Assembly: GCA_000231825.2 (NCBI GenBank) | Contig: AFXF02001633.1 | Span: forward strand, 1 to 64,000 | Length of the DNA: 64,000 nucleotides | Reading direction: 5' to 3' | DNA from: Tetrahymena elliotti 4EA | Lineage: Eukaryota > Ciliophora > Oligohymenophorea > Hymenostomatida > Tetrahymenidae | In this document: positions 22,848 to 35,849 of the stretch, in pieces | How positions within the stretch are numbered: the stretch's first letter is position 1 | Layout of the letters: every line of letters starts with the position of its first letter | The notes under the pieces: generated by a model | Database searches by the model: none | What the model saw: the letters and a program-made list of their open reading frames with translations, nothing else | What the model was told of the DNA's origin: nothing | Position numbers and translations under genes: made by a program

Positions 22848-25796
22848 TCACCTTTTGAATTTAACAGAACTTTCTTGTTGGGTATCTAAAATTCCAGATA
22901 AATCATTTTCATTTAGGAACGGAAGTTTTCCTGGTCTTATTATACTGTTTTTATTGTTTAATGCTTCAATAGCAAATTCTTCATCTTCTTCAACGTTTCT
23001 TCTGACTTATTTTTTCTTCTTATTTTAGAAGGGGCTGAGTACCTCTTCATCAGAATCTAACTTCTGATTGAAGAATTATCTATTTTCAAAGTCCAATTCA
23101 CTATCTTAACTTTTATTTTTACCAGTATTTAAGCCTAAGATATCTCCTATCGCTTCATCTTTCTCAATTTAATCAACAAACTTACCAACTCCACCAAATA
23201 ATTTTCTGTTTAGAGGTGTTTTTGTATTAGTAGTCTCTATTTTTTCTCTAATTTCTAAAGGTAAATATTCATCTTGGCAATCATAGATTCCCCATATTAG
23301 ATAAGCTAGCATGTTTTTATACTTTTGAGGTAAGGTATTTTTATCATTCAAAATAAATTCAATTACATTAGTAACTTTTCTAAACAGTATTTCTAGCTAC
23401 TCATCATAATCATCAAATATTCTTTAGAATGTATCGTACATAAGATTATATTCTATTTTTTGCTTAACTCTCTCTTAATTGACTGTAGGCATTTTCTTTT
23501 CTACAGTATCATGGAAGTGTTCAATAAGTTTATCAATAATTTCTATTTCATGCTCTCTTTTTTCTTAGAAAATATTGAAAGTCTTAGTGAATAAATCAAT
23601 AGAAATATATAAATTAGGATTTAAGTATGCATTTTTAGGCTGTCCTCTACTTACATTGTAATTACTTTTAACTTTCTTAACAAAATAAGAAATTGCATCC
23701 AATTCAGATTTAACAAAATTATTTTCATGTATGTAATTAGCTAATTCAAATAACTTGAAGGCTTTTTCTTAATAGACATCTTTTTCCTACAAAAACAAGT
23801 CATGGAATTATGATATAATCTCCATTTCCACTCTAATAGCTACAATCCTATCAGCTGCAGCATCTTCAACACTCTTCATAACTAAAAGTTCTTATATTTT
23901 GCAAATTGGAAGGCAGAATCTCATAATTACTCTTTTTTCATAAAACACTCTGTCGGTTTCATTGCATAAATCATAGAACTAATCATGAGCAATCCCTAAT
24001 TATTAAAATATAAAAATATCTCTGTGACTAAAATAATGTTAATTTTTAAAAAGTGAAAGAGCTATTTACTGTACAACTCATTTAGCTTGTCAATTTCAAC
24101 TTAAGCCTTTTCTTTTTAGATTGTAATTTCATTTTCTATTTTTGACTTTTCATCTGGTGAAATCTTTTTTTCTTTTGTCTAATTTTTGATTAAATTTTCC
24201 AAATTTTCAAGCCTTTCTATTTCTCTATTATAGTCAGGGTCACTATACTCTGAAGCTATTCCTTTCATAATATTATAGCACTCTTCCTCTAAATCTCTAA
24301 TTTAGTTCATCTAATTCTTGGTTGTTTAATATTGGTTCTTTTTTTATTGTTTAAAGTTATTTAAATATTTTTTTCTTGAAGATTAAATTATACTATTTTA
24401 TTTAAAATTTATTTAAATATCTTACAAAATAGTGACTAACATAGTATTTAAGTGCAACTCTTCTTTCACTTGCTGCCCTAACACTGAGAACATAGGGAAT
24501 TTTTTCTAAATCTCTAAGATATTTTTCAAAATTGTAAAGAAAAGCTCTCATAGAGAAAGAGGATCTTTGTAATTTCTTACGAGCAGGTTTCCATTATAAC
24601 AAACTTGAATTTTTCATAAAATCACTCTTAGTTTTAAGAGGGCTATTTCCAAAATCTGGATGATCAACAGCATTATTTCCATCTTTTGTTGGAGATTCTA
24701 CTCCTTTATGAATATTTTCATCATATTCTGAAGGATGCACTAATCCTACATCTTCTTTTTTATTGCAGTAATCAAAATATTTATCTATATCATTCCATTT
24801 CTTTTCTAAATATCCCAAAGCAATTATAAAGTCTTTAAAATCTTTTTATTCAACTATTAATTTTAAAACAACAATTTACAATCTATGTTAAACAAATAAA
24901 GAAAATGATATTTACCTATTTATTTTTCATCATTTTGGAAATCTAATTTCTTAATAATACAAAATGCTTTCCATAATTCTCTCAATGAATAATCTTTTTC
25001 CAGCTCAATAAATTCTTTTTTTGCTGCTTATTTATCTTCTTTTTTATTTTTTATATCAACAGCTTCTTTAGCTTATTTTTCTTGTTAATCTTTATCTTTT
25101 AACTACCCTTTAATACTCTTTTCCTTCCATAATTTACTCTTTGGATTTAATAATTCTTTAGCCAGATCTTAATTAAATCTTTTTTCTTGCATTAGCTAAG
25201 TTATATTTTTAAAGAAGTACCTAACAAATTTCTTCATTCTCTATTTAAAATTAAAAATATGTTTAGAATACTCAAAAAAATCCTAAGTCACTTCTAAAGT
25301 AAAAAAGAAATTAAATTACTTCATTTTATTCATAATCATTTGTATCTCCCTTTTCTCTCTTTGATCTAATAATAGATCTAGTAAGTTCTGATAATTCTTA
25401 TTTAGGTATTTATGTTTAGATTCTTGTAGAATGAGGATTATTTGATGTATTCCATTAATCAGGATGCTAATAAAATGTACGAAAGCCGGTTATGTCTTTT
25501 GGTACAACTTTCTCTATATAAATAAAAGGAGTTGTTAAATGTTCAGGTAAAAAAGCCTTTTCTTTATATTTTTAAGAAAAGTCAAATAATGTCATTTCTT
25601 TCGTTCTTGGCTCTAATTTAACATTATGTTTATGTTTCCTAGGATCTTCAAATAGATGTACAGGATTGATTATACCCATAGATTTATGCATCATTCTTTC
25701 TGGCTTATTTTTTGCCCTAAAAATCTTACACATTGATCCCCTAACTGTAACAAAATCAGGTCTACTTAAAGTTAAATCCTCTTCATTATCAGACAT
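22848..25796 (-). CDS. Uncharacterised conserved-looking protein, 895 aa, five exons
   Basis: Exons 25796-25320, 25282-24916, 24853-24426, 24310-24075 and 24027-22848 join in phase to 895 residues (ATG 25796, TGA 22848-22850). The N-terminus is non-repetitive and looks conserved (RPDFVTVRGSMCKIFRAKNK, then MGIINPVHLFEDPRKHKHN). Lys/Glu coiled segments follow, then a long helical middle (SMRAFLYNFEKYLRDLEKIP, DRVFYEKRVIMRFCLPICK) and a C-terminal part with NMLAYLIWGIYDCQDEYLP. Codons are well distributed, with little poly-Gln. I recognise no family, and the overall helical build suggests a structural or scaffold protein. Intron 1 is only 37 nt (25319-25283); without it the frame breaks at a TGA. 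Confidence 0.82.
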
Positions 25797-26668
25797 TTTT
25801 AGATAAAGGTTTTAATCTTTGCTTAAAATTTATTTAGTTTTGTATGAATAACTTTAAAAGTAGTGTTTAATTAAATAATTGAAATTTTGATGTATTTAGT
25901 TAGATATTTTAATTATTTAATGAATGTTTCAAAATACTGATTCATTTATTTTAATAAATGATCTGTTGCAAATTATTTCATTTCTATCTAAAACTGAATT
26001 TTTAAAATATTTAAAAACATTTTTTTAAAATAAAATAAAATTACTCTCAAATATCTACTTGCTGTACATATTAATGAGTAACTGTGTTGAAATAAATAAT
26101 TATTTTATTTTCATATTTACTACTCAATATCAAAAAGTATTTTAAAAATATCAAAAGTTGTATTTATTATAAAACATAAAAATATTTTTTTTTAAATCAT
26201 TTATGATTTTTGAAAAGATATTTTACTAATTTAATTTATACTTTAAAATACTAAATAATTTATTATTTAACCATCAATTTGTTTTATATTTCTTCATTTA
26301 TTTAATGGTTTTTGAAATATAAAATAAACCTACAATTAAAACTAACAATTGATTTTAATAAATGTTTTAATTGATTGACAAATATTTTTATACTGTTCGA
26401 AATTAAATATTATTTTATTTTTTATAATTGAACATGAGTTAAATTTATTTTCTCTATTTTTAGTTTTTTTAGAATTTCTGTTAGAATAATTCATGAATTA
26501 TTATTATTACTTATTTTTCTAATTCAAAATATTAAAAAATTTCTTTCATGTATAAAATAGATGAAATATGTTTTGAGAAACGAACTTTAATAAATTAAAT
26601 TAAATTTGCTGATATAAATTTATATTTTAACTTAAAATTTTAGTTTAATTTTAATAGATAAATATTCT
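25797..26668. other. AT-rich intergenic region
   Basis: About 870 bp between same-strand genes. It is dominated by A/T runs and shows no reading frame, RNA structure or repeat worth naming. Confidence 0.6.
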
Positions 26669-28706
26669 TCACTGAATATCAGGGAAAAATGCATCCAGTA
26701 TATCCATACATATTTCACTTACATCTTTTGACCTGTTTCCTTATTAATCTATTATTTTATTAACAACTCCATAGTCATTTAATTTATCTATAGCACTCTC
26801 AAGGGTATATCTGGTAGTGATAAAATCTTCCTACATGACGTTATTGTTTTGTAAATTTTATAAGTTTTATAAGATATCATAAACTAATTAGAGGCATATT
26901 TATATTATTTCTTTTTCTTAATAGTCAAGTAGATAGTAAAGAGCTTCAAAAAATTAAGAATCAATTAAATTGTCTAAAATATTATGTTTTTGATCATAGA
27001 AAACTGACTCTAGCACATAAAGAATAAGAATAATGTTCTTTTTTTAAATAATTTTTGTTAAAATTTTATTTATGATAGAAAATAATTTTACATTTTATTT
27101 TTGTTCCTTTAGAAGAGCGTTTACAAGAACTTAAATCAAGTTTTAGCTTTCTAAAAGATAGGTGAGATACTTATCATCTTTTTCTATAAGATTTGAAATA
27201 GATGTAATTGCATATTTTCTTGTAGATGAATTGCTAGAAATTTGTAATCCATAATTGACTACTTGCATGTCAAATTAATTGTTAATTTCATTTGCCTAAT
27301 TTACTTTTTTATCTTCTTTTTTAAAGTGCTTGAGTGCGAGCTCTTAAATAATATTATTATCAAATTTATTGCTATACATAAAATGAGAAACACTTTAAAC
27401 TTGCTTCTTTTCAGTCAAATTAACTAATATTTTTAATGCCCTCTCTCTTATGGAATTAATAGGTGCTTATAAATTAATTTTAAGGCATTCAGCTAGTTCT
27501 TCACTACAGAATAACTCCAACTCATCTAATCTTGTAGCTTGTTCTTTTATAAAATTATGCACTTAAGTTTATTAAATTCAATAAATGAAATTACTTGCTA
27601 AAATAGATAGTGAAAGTAGACTATCATTGACTAGCTACTTTTCATTTGGATAGAGCTTAATTATGTTTAAAAAGGTGGGCAAGAATTTTTGTAGATCACA
27701 GAATTTACAAAACTCCTTCATGCAGCAAATATTACATATCGCCCAAACAGCAGTTTTTATAAAAAAGATATCTTAATGCTAAACTGAAAGGATTTTATCA
27801 ACAATTTCTGATTTCATAATTAAATCACGATTAATCTATTAATCGGCAATTAAATTTCCTATAATTTCTACTAGCTATTCTTGTATAAGCACTGAATATT
27901 CATACTAATTAAATACATTATCTAATATGGTTATGCCACCAATGTTGATTATGCTATCAACTTATTTTCTTGTTCCAGAACTTATAATTGAAAGCATCTA
28001 AACTACTTCATACTATTTTTTAAAAAATAAAATTATTATTTTCTCAACAAAAACACACATTTAAATTAAAAAAATTAAATAGCTTTCTTTTGTATAATCG
28101 CATAATTATAAAGTAATTCCATTTGATCATCTTAAATAAATATCTTATTTAATACAAAATTATTTTACTATGATAGCTGGATATTATTGTAGCTAAGTTA
28201 GCATTTACACCAACTTCTCTGAAAGATTCAAATCAATGTCTGCACATAAAACTTTTTCTTCTAAAATAAGGAAACGATATTTTTTAAAAGAAACCAAAAG
28301 CTCTTCAGGAGTGTTGGGCATTAAAATAGATTATTCTAATTATTTATGCTAGGAAGAATCGACATTAAAATAATTAATTTGGCTTAGCATTTACTACATT
28401 CTAATTTATATATCTAAATCTAACTCTAAACCCTAAATATTTCTTATCAATGGAATCACAGAATGCTCTTCATAAAGTAAATGGTATCCTTTGAGCTTCT
28501 CGTCTAGACTTTTTTTTAAAATGTTCATTTTTTCCACTCTTTTTCTATTAAGTATTTCATCTCTCTTTCCTTTTCTGATTTAAACCTAGAATTACTCTCT
28601 CTTCTTGGTGATTACCTGCTTAACGTCTATAATAGTTTATATATTAAATAACTTTATATTCATACTAAACTATGCTAACTAATATTACCTTCTAAATCTT
28701 ATTCAT
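26669..28706 (-). CDS. Importin-alpha-like (karyopherin alpha) nuclear import adaptor, 603 aa
   Basis: Six exons: 28706-28689, 28618-28156, 28130-28057, 28012-27595, 27561-27092 and 27037-26669 (TGA 26669-26671). Near the N-terminus an importin-beta-binding type basic helix is seen (QVQIRKGKRDEILNRKRV). ARM-type repeats follow: VVQMLSIISSGTRKQVDSII, EYSVLIQEQLVEIIGNLIAD, and IKTAVWAICNICC, which matches the repeat normally carrying the NLS-groove Trp/Asn pair (W and N present). The family carries NLS cargo into the nucleus with importin beta, and ciliates have several nucleus-specific paralogues. The insertion between the basic helix and the first ARM repeat is unusually long (~150 aa). Two introns are very short (33 nt at 27562-27594, 25 nt at 28131-28155); the 25-nt one could instead be a frameshift. 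Confidence 0.82.
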
Positions 28707-29182
28707 TACTTTGCTAGCAAGTTTAGAATGCAGGAACCTATTGATTTTGAAATATTTCTTAAATCATTTTTTTAGAATTTTTTGGACAAATTATGTATGT
28801 TTGTTTAATAATTTAAAGTTTAACAAATCTTTCTTTTGCTTTTAATTAAAATTAAAAATTTTTTTGTAGTATAATTAAGCATCCAATTTATTGAACAAGC
28901 ATATACTGATTTTGATAAATTCATCAGAATCAAAGCATAATTAAGTATCATTAAAAGTTTTTATCTACTTTTTCAATTAAAATTTTAATTAACATGATTA
29001 TTGTGTCTTTCTGTCTATTTATTGTCTCTCTCTGTTTTTTTCTGAGAATTTTTTTAAAAGGAGCGAAAATTTAAAAACATACAAAATATAATTAAGAAGT
29101 CTAAAATAAATTTTCATAAACAAATGAAACTAATGGAAAAATAAAATAATAATTCTAACAATTTTTAATTTAATTTTTTAAA
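28707..29182. other. Intergenic region
   Basis: About 475 bp upstream of the importin-alpha-like gene and downstream of the next minus-strand gene. A pyrimidine-rich patch (gtgtctttctgtctatttattgtctctctctg) lies at about 29002-29036. Nothing coding. Confidence 0.55.
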
Positions 29183-31869
29183 TCAATTAAATGAGGAATC
29201 GTTTCTATCTTAGTATTCTCTATGTTAAAATTAGCTGTCTTCGTTGAAGGGGTCTATGCTTTCTTCTTTTTCATGTGGTTTTTCTTAAATCATGTGCATA
29301 TTTTAATTTGAAGAAGAGGGAGTATTTTCATCAAAACGATTTTATTGATTTTTATTATTTTAATTTTTTGGTGTTTAAGAAGGCTTTTGCTATTGTTATT
29401 GTTATTGACTATTATCTTAAGCATTAGAAGTATCTAAGAAAGCTATTGCTTTTTCAAGTAATTGATATGCTTTAGTGTCCTAAATATACTACATCATTTT
29501 CTTCTACTTAAGATAATGAACAGAATCTAATAAGAATTATTTGACATTTTCTACTCCTTAGTTAAAGGCTTAATCAACTAGAATTTATAAAATGTCCTCC
29601 ATATTTTGAATTGTGTCTTCAATTTAATTCTTATAAATTAAACCAATAGTACTTCCAAATAGATTCTCAATATCCTGATTAATTAAATAAATAATACAGC
29701 TTAACTCGAAATAAAATAATAATATTTACTGCTAATTTGACATCTGAAAAGAACTGTAGATCAAGAAGTTTTAAGAGTATTTGCTTTCCTTGCTAACATA
29801 GATTAGAGTCACATAATGAAATAAGAATATATTCTTTTAAAACATTAGCTATTGTTTCACAACTTTCCATATTAATAATCTTGAAATCGGTGTGTTTAAA
29901 TCCAAATGTGATGATATCCATATGTTCTTATGAAAGTTATTCAAGTTGCTTATCTTAGTCTTTAATCTAGATAATTTAATAATATTTAAAATTTTATAGA
30001 TTTTATAATAAATGGCTTACATATTAGACAAACAATTAAAGGATTTATGAGGCATAAGTCTTAATAACAGCTGAATTTATTTGTGATTTATATTTTAAAG
30101 ATCTGCTAGAGTAAATCAAGTATTAGAATAAATCTGATTCCTTTAAATGGTTAGAAGGATTAAGCATGTTAAGTTACTCTATTTATTCTTTATCTTCTTC
30201 ATCTTAAAGTAAATTTTCATGATGATGTCCACTTCCCTTTAAATTATTTTATTGATTTGCTTGACCTTAATTTTCATTTTTGTCAACTGACATATTTAAT
30301 TGAGAATGGAAGCCACTGGTTTAAAGAGTATTTTAATCTCCTTGTTTGTAATTTTCTTCGTCAGAGTGTAAAACCCAATAACGAGTAGGCTCAGAGCAGT
30401 TTAATATCAAATTTAAAAATAATTCCAGCAAAATTTTAGATTCACCCAAATGTTCAACAATATAAATGAAAGAAGTAGATAGAATAATAGCACTTGAAGG
30501 AGGGAAAGCAGCATTATAAATACCTTTTGCAAATTTATCCATTTATTCTTTCATTTCTGAAATCATCCTTTCATTTTCAATAGAAAAGAACTTTTAGTTT
30601 GCAGAGGGGTTCTTAACAAGTGATTAATATCTGTCTGAGTTAATTATACCTTTTATTACCTATTATTTATTCAATTAAATTTAATCAATTAAAATTAAAA
30701 AGTTTTAATTATTCAAAACCAAGATTTAAAATTACAAATTTAATTCATTTTTAAATGTTTTCTCATAAAATTTATAAATAGATATTTGAATATTTTGAAT
30801 AAAAAATAAATGTTTAAGAATACATAGTATGGTATCATAAACTTAAAAAACTTATTTGTTGGAAAGATTTTATCTTTAATGAATTTATTAATTTTTAAAT
30901 TGATTTAATATGATTTAACCTTTGATAAAATATTTGTTAAAATTAAAATGAAAATATTTGAAATTAAAATATTTTTTACTTTAGAAAAGACAATAATTGC
31001 AAGACATTTACATTCCCACCATTAATTTTGGGAAATAGCATCAATCTTATTGATTAAGTAACTCAAAACAATATCTGGTTTAAGATCTGCTGCATGGGAG
31101 TAAATTGCAAGAGCCATAGTTCTGAGATTTGTAGCAGCAGCAAATAAATTTTAAGTTGCAAATAACAAAAAGTCTTCAATTAACTTTTTGTTGTATTCAG
31201 TGTAAGAATCTTCAAATTAGAACAAAATAACCAAAACTTGCATGAATATGTTCATGTCTTTTAAGCAAACCTTATTTTTATAATATGCGTTAGCCTTTTT
31301 TTGCTAAAAGTTAAATTTACTTTAACTGATGAAATCATTGAGCTTTTAGAGGCAGGATCGTTTGGACAAAAATGGTAAATTGTTTAAATCATAATTTCTT
31401 TCTTTTAGAAGAAAGTACATTATTTTATTTTCTCAGCAAGAGTAGGTAAGAAGAATTCAACAAAAATATTTTTGGTTTTGTTAGGGTCTCTTTAAAGACT
31501 CTTTTCTCCAAAACCTCTTATAAATTCTCCAATAACATTAAGACTTTATTTATTGTGACTCAAGTTATAAAGAATTGTGAAACAGAAGTTAAAGAATGTC
31601 CACAAATTGTTTGTTTCTTTGAAGAGAAAACTAATGAATGCATCTTTTTGTTACAATATTTCGTTTAAAAAGCTGCTAACAAATTCATCACTAAACTCAT
31701 CTACTTGGTCAGCAAAAGCAGAGGCTAAGTTGATGTTTTTACCTCTAATCTTTTTGAGTTCTTGATTATGATTTCCTTATTAGAATCTTATCATAAGCAT
31801 GTTGTTTAAGATGTCTAGAATAGTTTATTCTACCAACTTTTCCTTCTTCTTGCTATCTTGAGAACTCAT
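29183..31869 (-). CDS. Uncharacterised helical (HEAT/ARM-like?) protein, about 746 aa
   Basis: Exons 31869-31321, 31303-30980, 30659-30021, 29966-29730 and 29674-29183 (TGA 29183-29185) are all phase 0. Apart from a Gln/Asn/Glu-rich insert near 30,300-30,150 (codons ~345-405) and a Gln-rich tail, the protein is a series of amphipathic helices (WTFFNFCFTILYNLSHN, SLNVIGEFIRGFGE, MALAIYSHAADLKPDIVLSY). This suggests a HEAT/ARM-like solenoid, but I cannot place a family. The frame changes once, at 31304-31326. A 17- or 23-nt 'intron' there restores it, both far shorter than usual for this genome, so a frameshift or sequence error is possible. Its ATG is only 44 bp from the stop of the CH-domain gene. 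Confidence 0.78.
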
Positions 31870-31912
31870 ATATTAATTCTAAAATTTTTATTGAATATTG
31901 TTTATTTTTAAA

Positions 31913-33222
31913 TCAATTTTAAATTGATGTTACTGTATCAAGTTAATTTTAGCTCTTTTGAGGATTTTCACCATTTATTTAGTTATTGTGAACTTTACTA
32001 ACCACTAAAGATTGCAATTAAGCACCTGTAAGTTCTTAGTTTCCAGGTTCATTAACGAGCATTTTATTTTCTCTTAACTTTAAAATACTTCCTTAGACTT
32101 ATCTAACAGTAATATTTTTGACATCAATTTAATGACTTAAACTTTCTATGCTTTGAGAAATGGGCTTTGATGGTACTCTTAAGAAATTAGTGCGTTTTGA
32201 AGAGTGGTTAGTTAACTATCCTTTATTTTCACTTGAAACAGACCCATCTAATTTCTTATCTTTATCATCAGCCTAAGCCATCGACTTCTCTTCTTTCTTT
32301 TCATCTAATCTTTCAAGTCCTTTATCTTTCAACAAATAAGAGGTTGTACCACCTATAGCTAACTCATTATTTGATTATGTAGAAGTTAAAAATTCCTTTG
32401 AGTTTATATAGTTAGCTAGTGGAGGTTTTTGCAATCTAATTATTCAAATAAGATTAATAAGTTAAAATAATTAATTAAATCGTTTATATTTTCTTGTTTA
32501 AATTTATTTTGTATGAATTCTTGCTTGTGTTAAAAACTTCAAATAATAATATATTCATTACTTTTTTTGAGTCAGAATTGTAAATATCTTAGACATGAAA
32601 TTGATTAATGTATCCATATCACTGTCTAAAAGAATAGGCTCCCAATCAGATCTTTCAATTGCAATTTCATTTTTTGTAAAGAATAGCTATAACAATTCCC
32701 AATTATTTTTTTTTCTTGTAAGATTGTGACTATTATCAAATGAATGCATCTAAACTCTAGATGGATAGTAGCGCTAAAATATTTCTGCAATCAAGAATCC
32801 ATTAGATAAATCTCTGTTTAATTTTAATTAATAATAATACATTTGTTAATTTTTTTGATAATCTAAATAATGTTTAAACATCTTTTGTTAATTCTTCAAA
32901 TTGATAAATATTATTTATTCATCATTAAAATAATCATTTTATGCTTAATTAGATTTTATTTATGAAAAATTCTTTTCAGAATTAAATTTTAAATGGCCTC
33001 TAATAGAATATTTTTTAACTATTTTTCTTTAATTTACCTTTTGGTATCTTTTACTGAATAACTTAGATCTAACACTTAAATCCATTTTAATATTTCACGA
33101 GGTAATGTTCGAGGAATGAGTTTAGGACCCTAAGCTTATGCTTAAACTCTAGCATTTTCCTCTGCCTATTACTTCTTTAAAGTAGCATTTGATTTTAAAG
33201 TTCCACTTGCTGCTTAACTCAT
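31913..33222 (-). CDS. SPATA4-like CH-domain (sperm-flagellar type) protein, 319 aa
   Basis: Three exons (33222-33038, 32813-32562, 32435-31913) join in phase to 319 residues. Residues ~38-145 form a calponin-homology domain of the flagellar CH_2/SPATA4-CLAMP type: LPREILKWIQVLDLSYSVKD, RDLSNGFLIAEIFQRYYP, VQMHSFDNSHNLTRKKNNWE, then DMDTLINFMSKIFTILTQ. The C-terminal half is a charged, Gln/Ser-rich tail with no domain. Relatives occur in ciliated organisms and bind axonemal or cytoskeletal microtubules, so a ciliary role is likely (inference). It is the first gene of a five-gene minus-strand run and diverges from the 948-aa gene. Confidence 0.88.
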
Positions 33223-35849
33223 TTAATTTTACTATGTATCACTAACTTGATTAGCTACAACCTTATTTCTTATTGAATTTACAAATCTAAAAGCTTGATT
33301 ACTCTAAGTTGCACTTTTTAAAATCTAACAAAAAATTGTATATCGCCGAATAAATAATAATAATTTTTTATTCACTAATTAAATAATAAACAAAATCAAT
33401 TATATCAATCTAAAATATTATAGTTTGTTCAAAATATTTCAAATTAATTTCATTATTTTATATCATTTAAAATTACTTAGCATATTTCTCAGAAAAATAT
33501 TTTACTAAAATAACTATCAACTGATTATCTCATAAATTCCTTTATTATATATTAATTTTAAAAATTTGTCATTATTAAGGTAAAAAAGTGCTATTAAATT
33601 TCAAAAAAATTATTTTCCTAATTTAAAATATTTTTTCTTAAATTAATTAATTTTATTAACAATAATTTTTTTTTGAAGTTAGTTAGATCATTTTAGAGTA
33701 ATAGTATTTATTCCAAAAAAAATTCAAAATATTCATTTAATTAGAAATAATATTTGAGTCAATGTTTGTCTTCTCTTTATTTAATTAAAAATTTACATAT
33801 TTAAAAATCAAAAAATTTAATTGAAATACTACTTTTAAGGAACTTTGCTTTTTTATTAACTAACTCAACCCAAGTTTAATTAATTTAAATCTTATTAATT
33901 TTATTTTTTAAAAACTTATTTAAAGTTGAAAGTGATTTAATAAATACAAAATATTCAAATTACTAATTTTTCAAACACAAAAAAATTAATTTGTATTCTA
34001 CTTAATTCTCAAAAAATTAAATAAACAAGAAATAATAACCATAAAATGTAAGGCTTTGTGAATAAATTAATTATTATTGATTAATTTTATAAAAAACATT
34101 GCAATATCTAATTACATCAAATATAAAAAAAAGTTGTTTGAATAAATTTAAATTGTCTTGAATGTAACTTCTAATAAAAAAACCATTTCATAAAGCTAAT
34201 ATTTAGAATATTAATATTAAATTTAATTCATATTATTTTGATAAGTTCTAAAAAAAATCTGTATTCACACAGAAATAAATCACGAATAAAGAACCAGAGA
34301 CAGTAGATTAGTTATAAATAAAAAAAAACAAAAAAACTTAGATATTTTAATCTTTTAGATTGTCTTTATCCTAAATAAATGGGGAACCAATAACTAACTT
34401 ATACTTGTATTAAATAGTTTAGGTTTTGTAACCAAATTTAGATCATAACTATCAATTAAAAAATTTAGTTTTCAATTACAGTTTATCTTTTTTTTCAGTT
34501 ACCTTTATTAATTTTATTAATTTTTGAATTCTAGGTGAAATAATTTAAATTTTTAAAATAGAAAAATTAAGAGATAATCAGTGTTAAATTCATATTTAAA
34601 AATTTGGTGATTCCCTTCCCATTCATTTAAAAATGCAGTTACTAACAACTAAAAAATTATAAGGAGTAAAATTTTTTAATGTAGATTTATAAACAAAAAA
34701 TAATGAGTTAAAAATCTCACATAAAATTTTCAATATTTTTGATAATCTTAAAAATTCTAATAAAACTAATTAAATTATTAGAGTTTTTGTATTAATATCT
34801 AAAGATAATTTTTTAAAAGATTAAATAAAATACACTCAAAATTTATATTTTAATAATTTTTGAAAAATAGCTTATATAGTTTGCTCATCTAAGTTTACAA
34901 TTATTCAGCTAATTAATTTAAACTTTAAAATGAATGAATAATGAAGTTGTTTTTATTCTAAAACCAGTTGCGCATGCTATTTATCAAAACCCTGTCTCGA
35001 ACATTTTTAAAGTATCTATATATTGGTTGATTAAAAATATAAACTTTGAAATAAATAGACACTTTTTATATAATTTTTCATATATTATGTTTGGGTTAAG
35101 ATCAAATAACTCTTTTATGTGTAATCAAGTAGGATAGGTATTTGGAAAGAAATAAGTAGGATTAATTATTAAATATTACATTTGAGAAAATCAAAAGTAA
35201 TTTATTAGTATATTTTAGAGATAGATAGAAAAATAATAAAAAAAAATATTCTAATAACATTTATAAAATAATTAGATATTTTGTAAAATAATTGTCTTTA
35301 AAATACTTTTATTTTTTGAAAATTTTACTGTAATAGAAACAGAACATGTGGGAGTTTCTTTAATCAAAGGGTGTGGCTTGCTTTAATAATTAAAAATTGA
35401 AAAAATAAGTATAGCAGAAAATAAATTAATATTAAGTAAGATAAATATGTGCATATAAATATATTTTTTTGTAGATGCAGCAATAATTAATTAATTAATT
35501 GATGAGGATTCAAATTTTGTGATAATGAGTGATGAGATACTTTTTTTCATTATAAAAATATGTATTTATGTATTTTGGTGTGAGCGATGATGACTTGTAA
35601 GAATATAATAGAGAGAGAGAGCTTCAAAAATTTATATAAAAAAATATATATTTATAATATTTTGATTTTATAAATACATACAATGAATGTATTTTTGCAA
35701 AAAAAAAATTGTGTAATTAAAAGAAGATATAAAATTAAAAAAATAATTAATATTCAATATTGATAATATATCATAATTAATAATATATAATTAAATTAAT
35801 AAAGGATATAATTTGTGTTTGAAAGCACATTGAAAGCAAATAAAAAGGC
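33223..35849. promoter_or_regulatory. 2.6-kb divergent AT-rich intergenic region
   Basis: A large spacer between diverging genes, mostly A/T homopolymer DNA. The last 500 bp before the plus-strand gene are compositionally richer: gtgggagtttctttaatcaa near 35350, a G/T patch at 35577-35590 and a (GA)n run at about 35610-35621. These mark this end as the likely 5' UTR/promoter of the gene at 35850. A ciliate-code frame at 34934-35181 is open but has noncoding-like composition. Confidence 0.45.

Noticed and set aside
34934..35181. 82-codon ciliate-code ORF upstream of the 948-aa gene
   Set aside because: The composition is Phe/Ile/Asn/Tyr-rich like translated AT DNA, with no conserved-looking block and no splice context. 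Left as noncoding.
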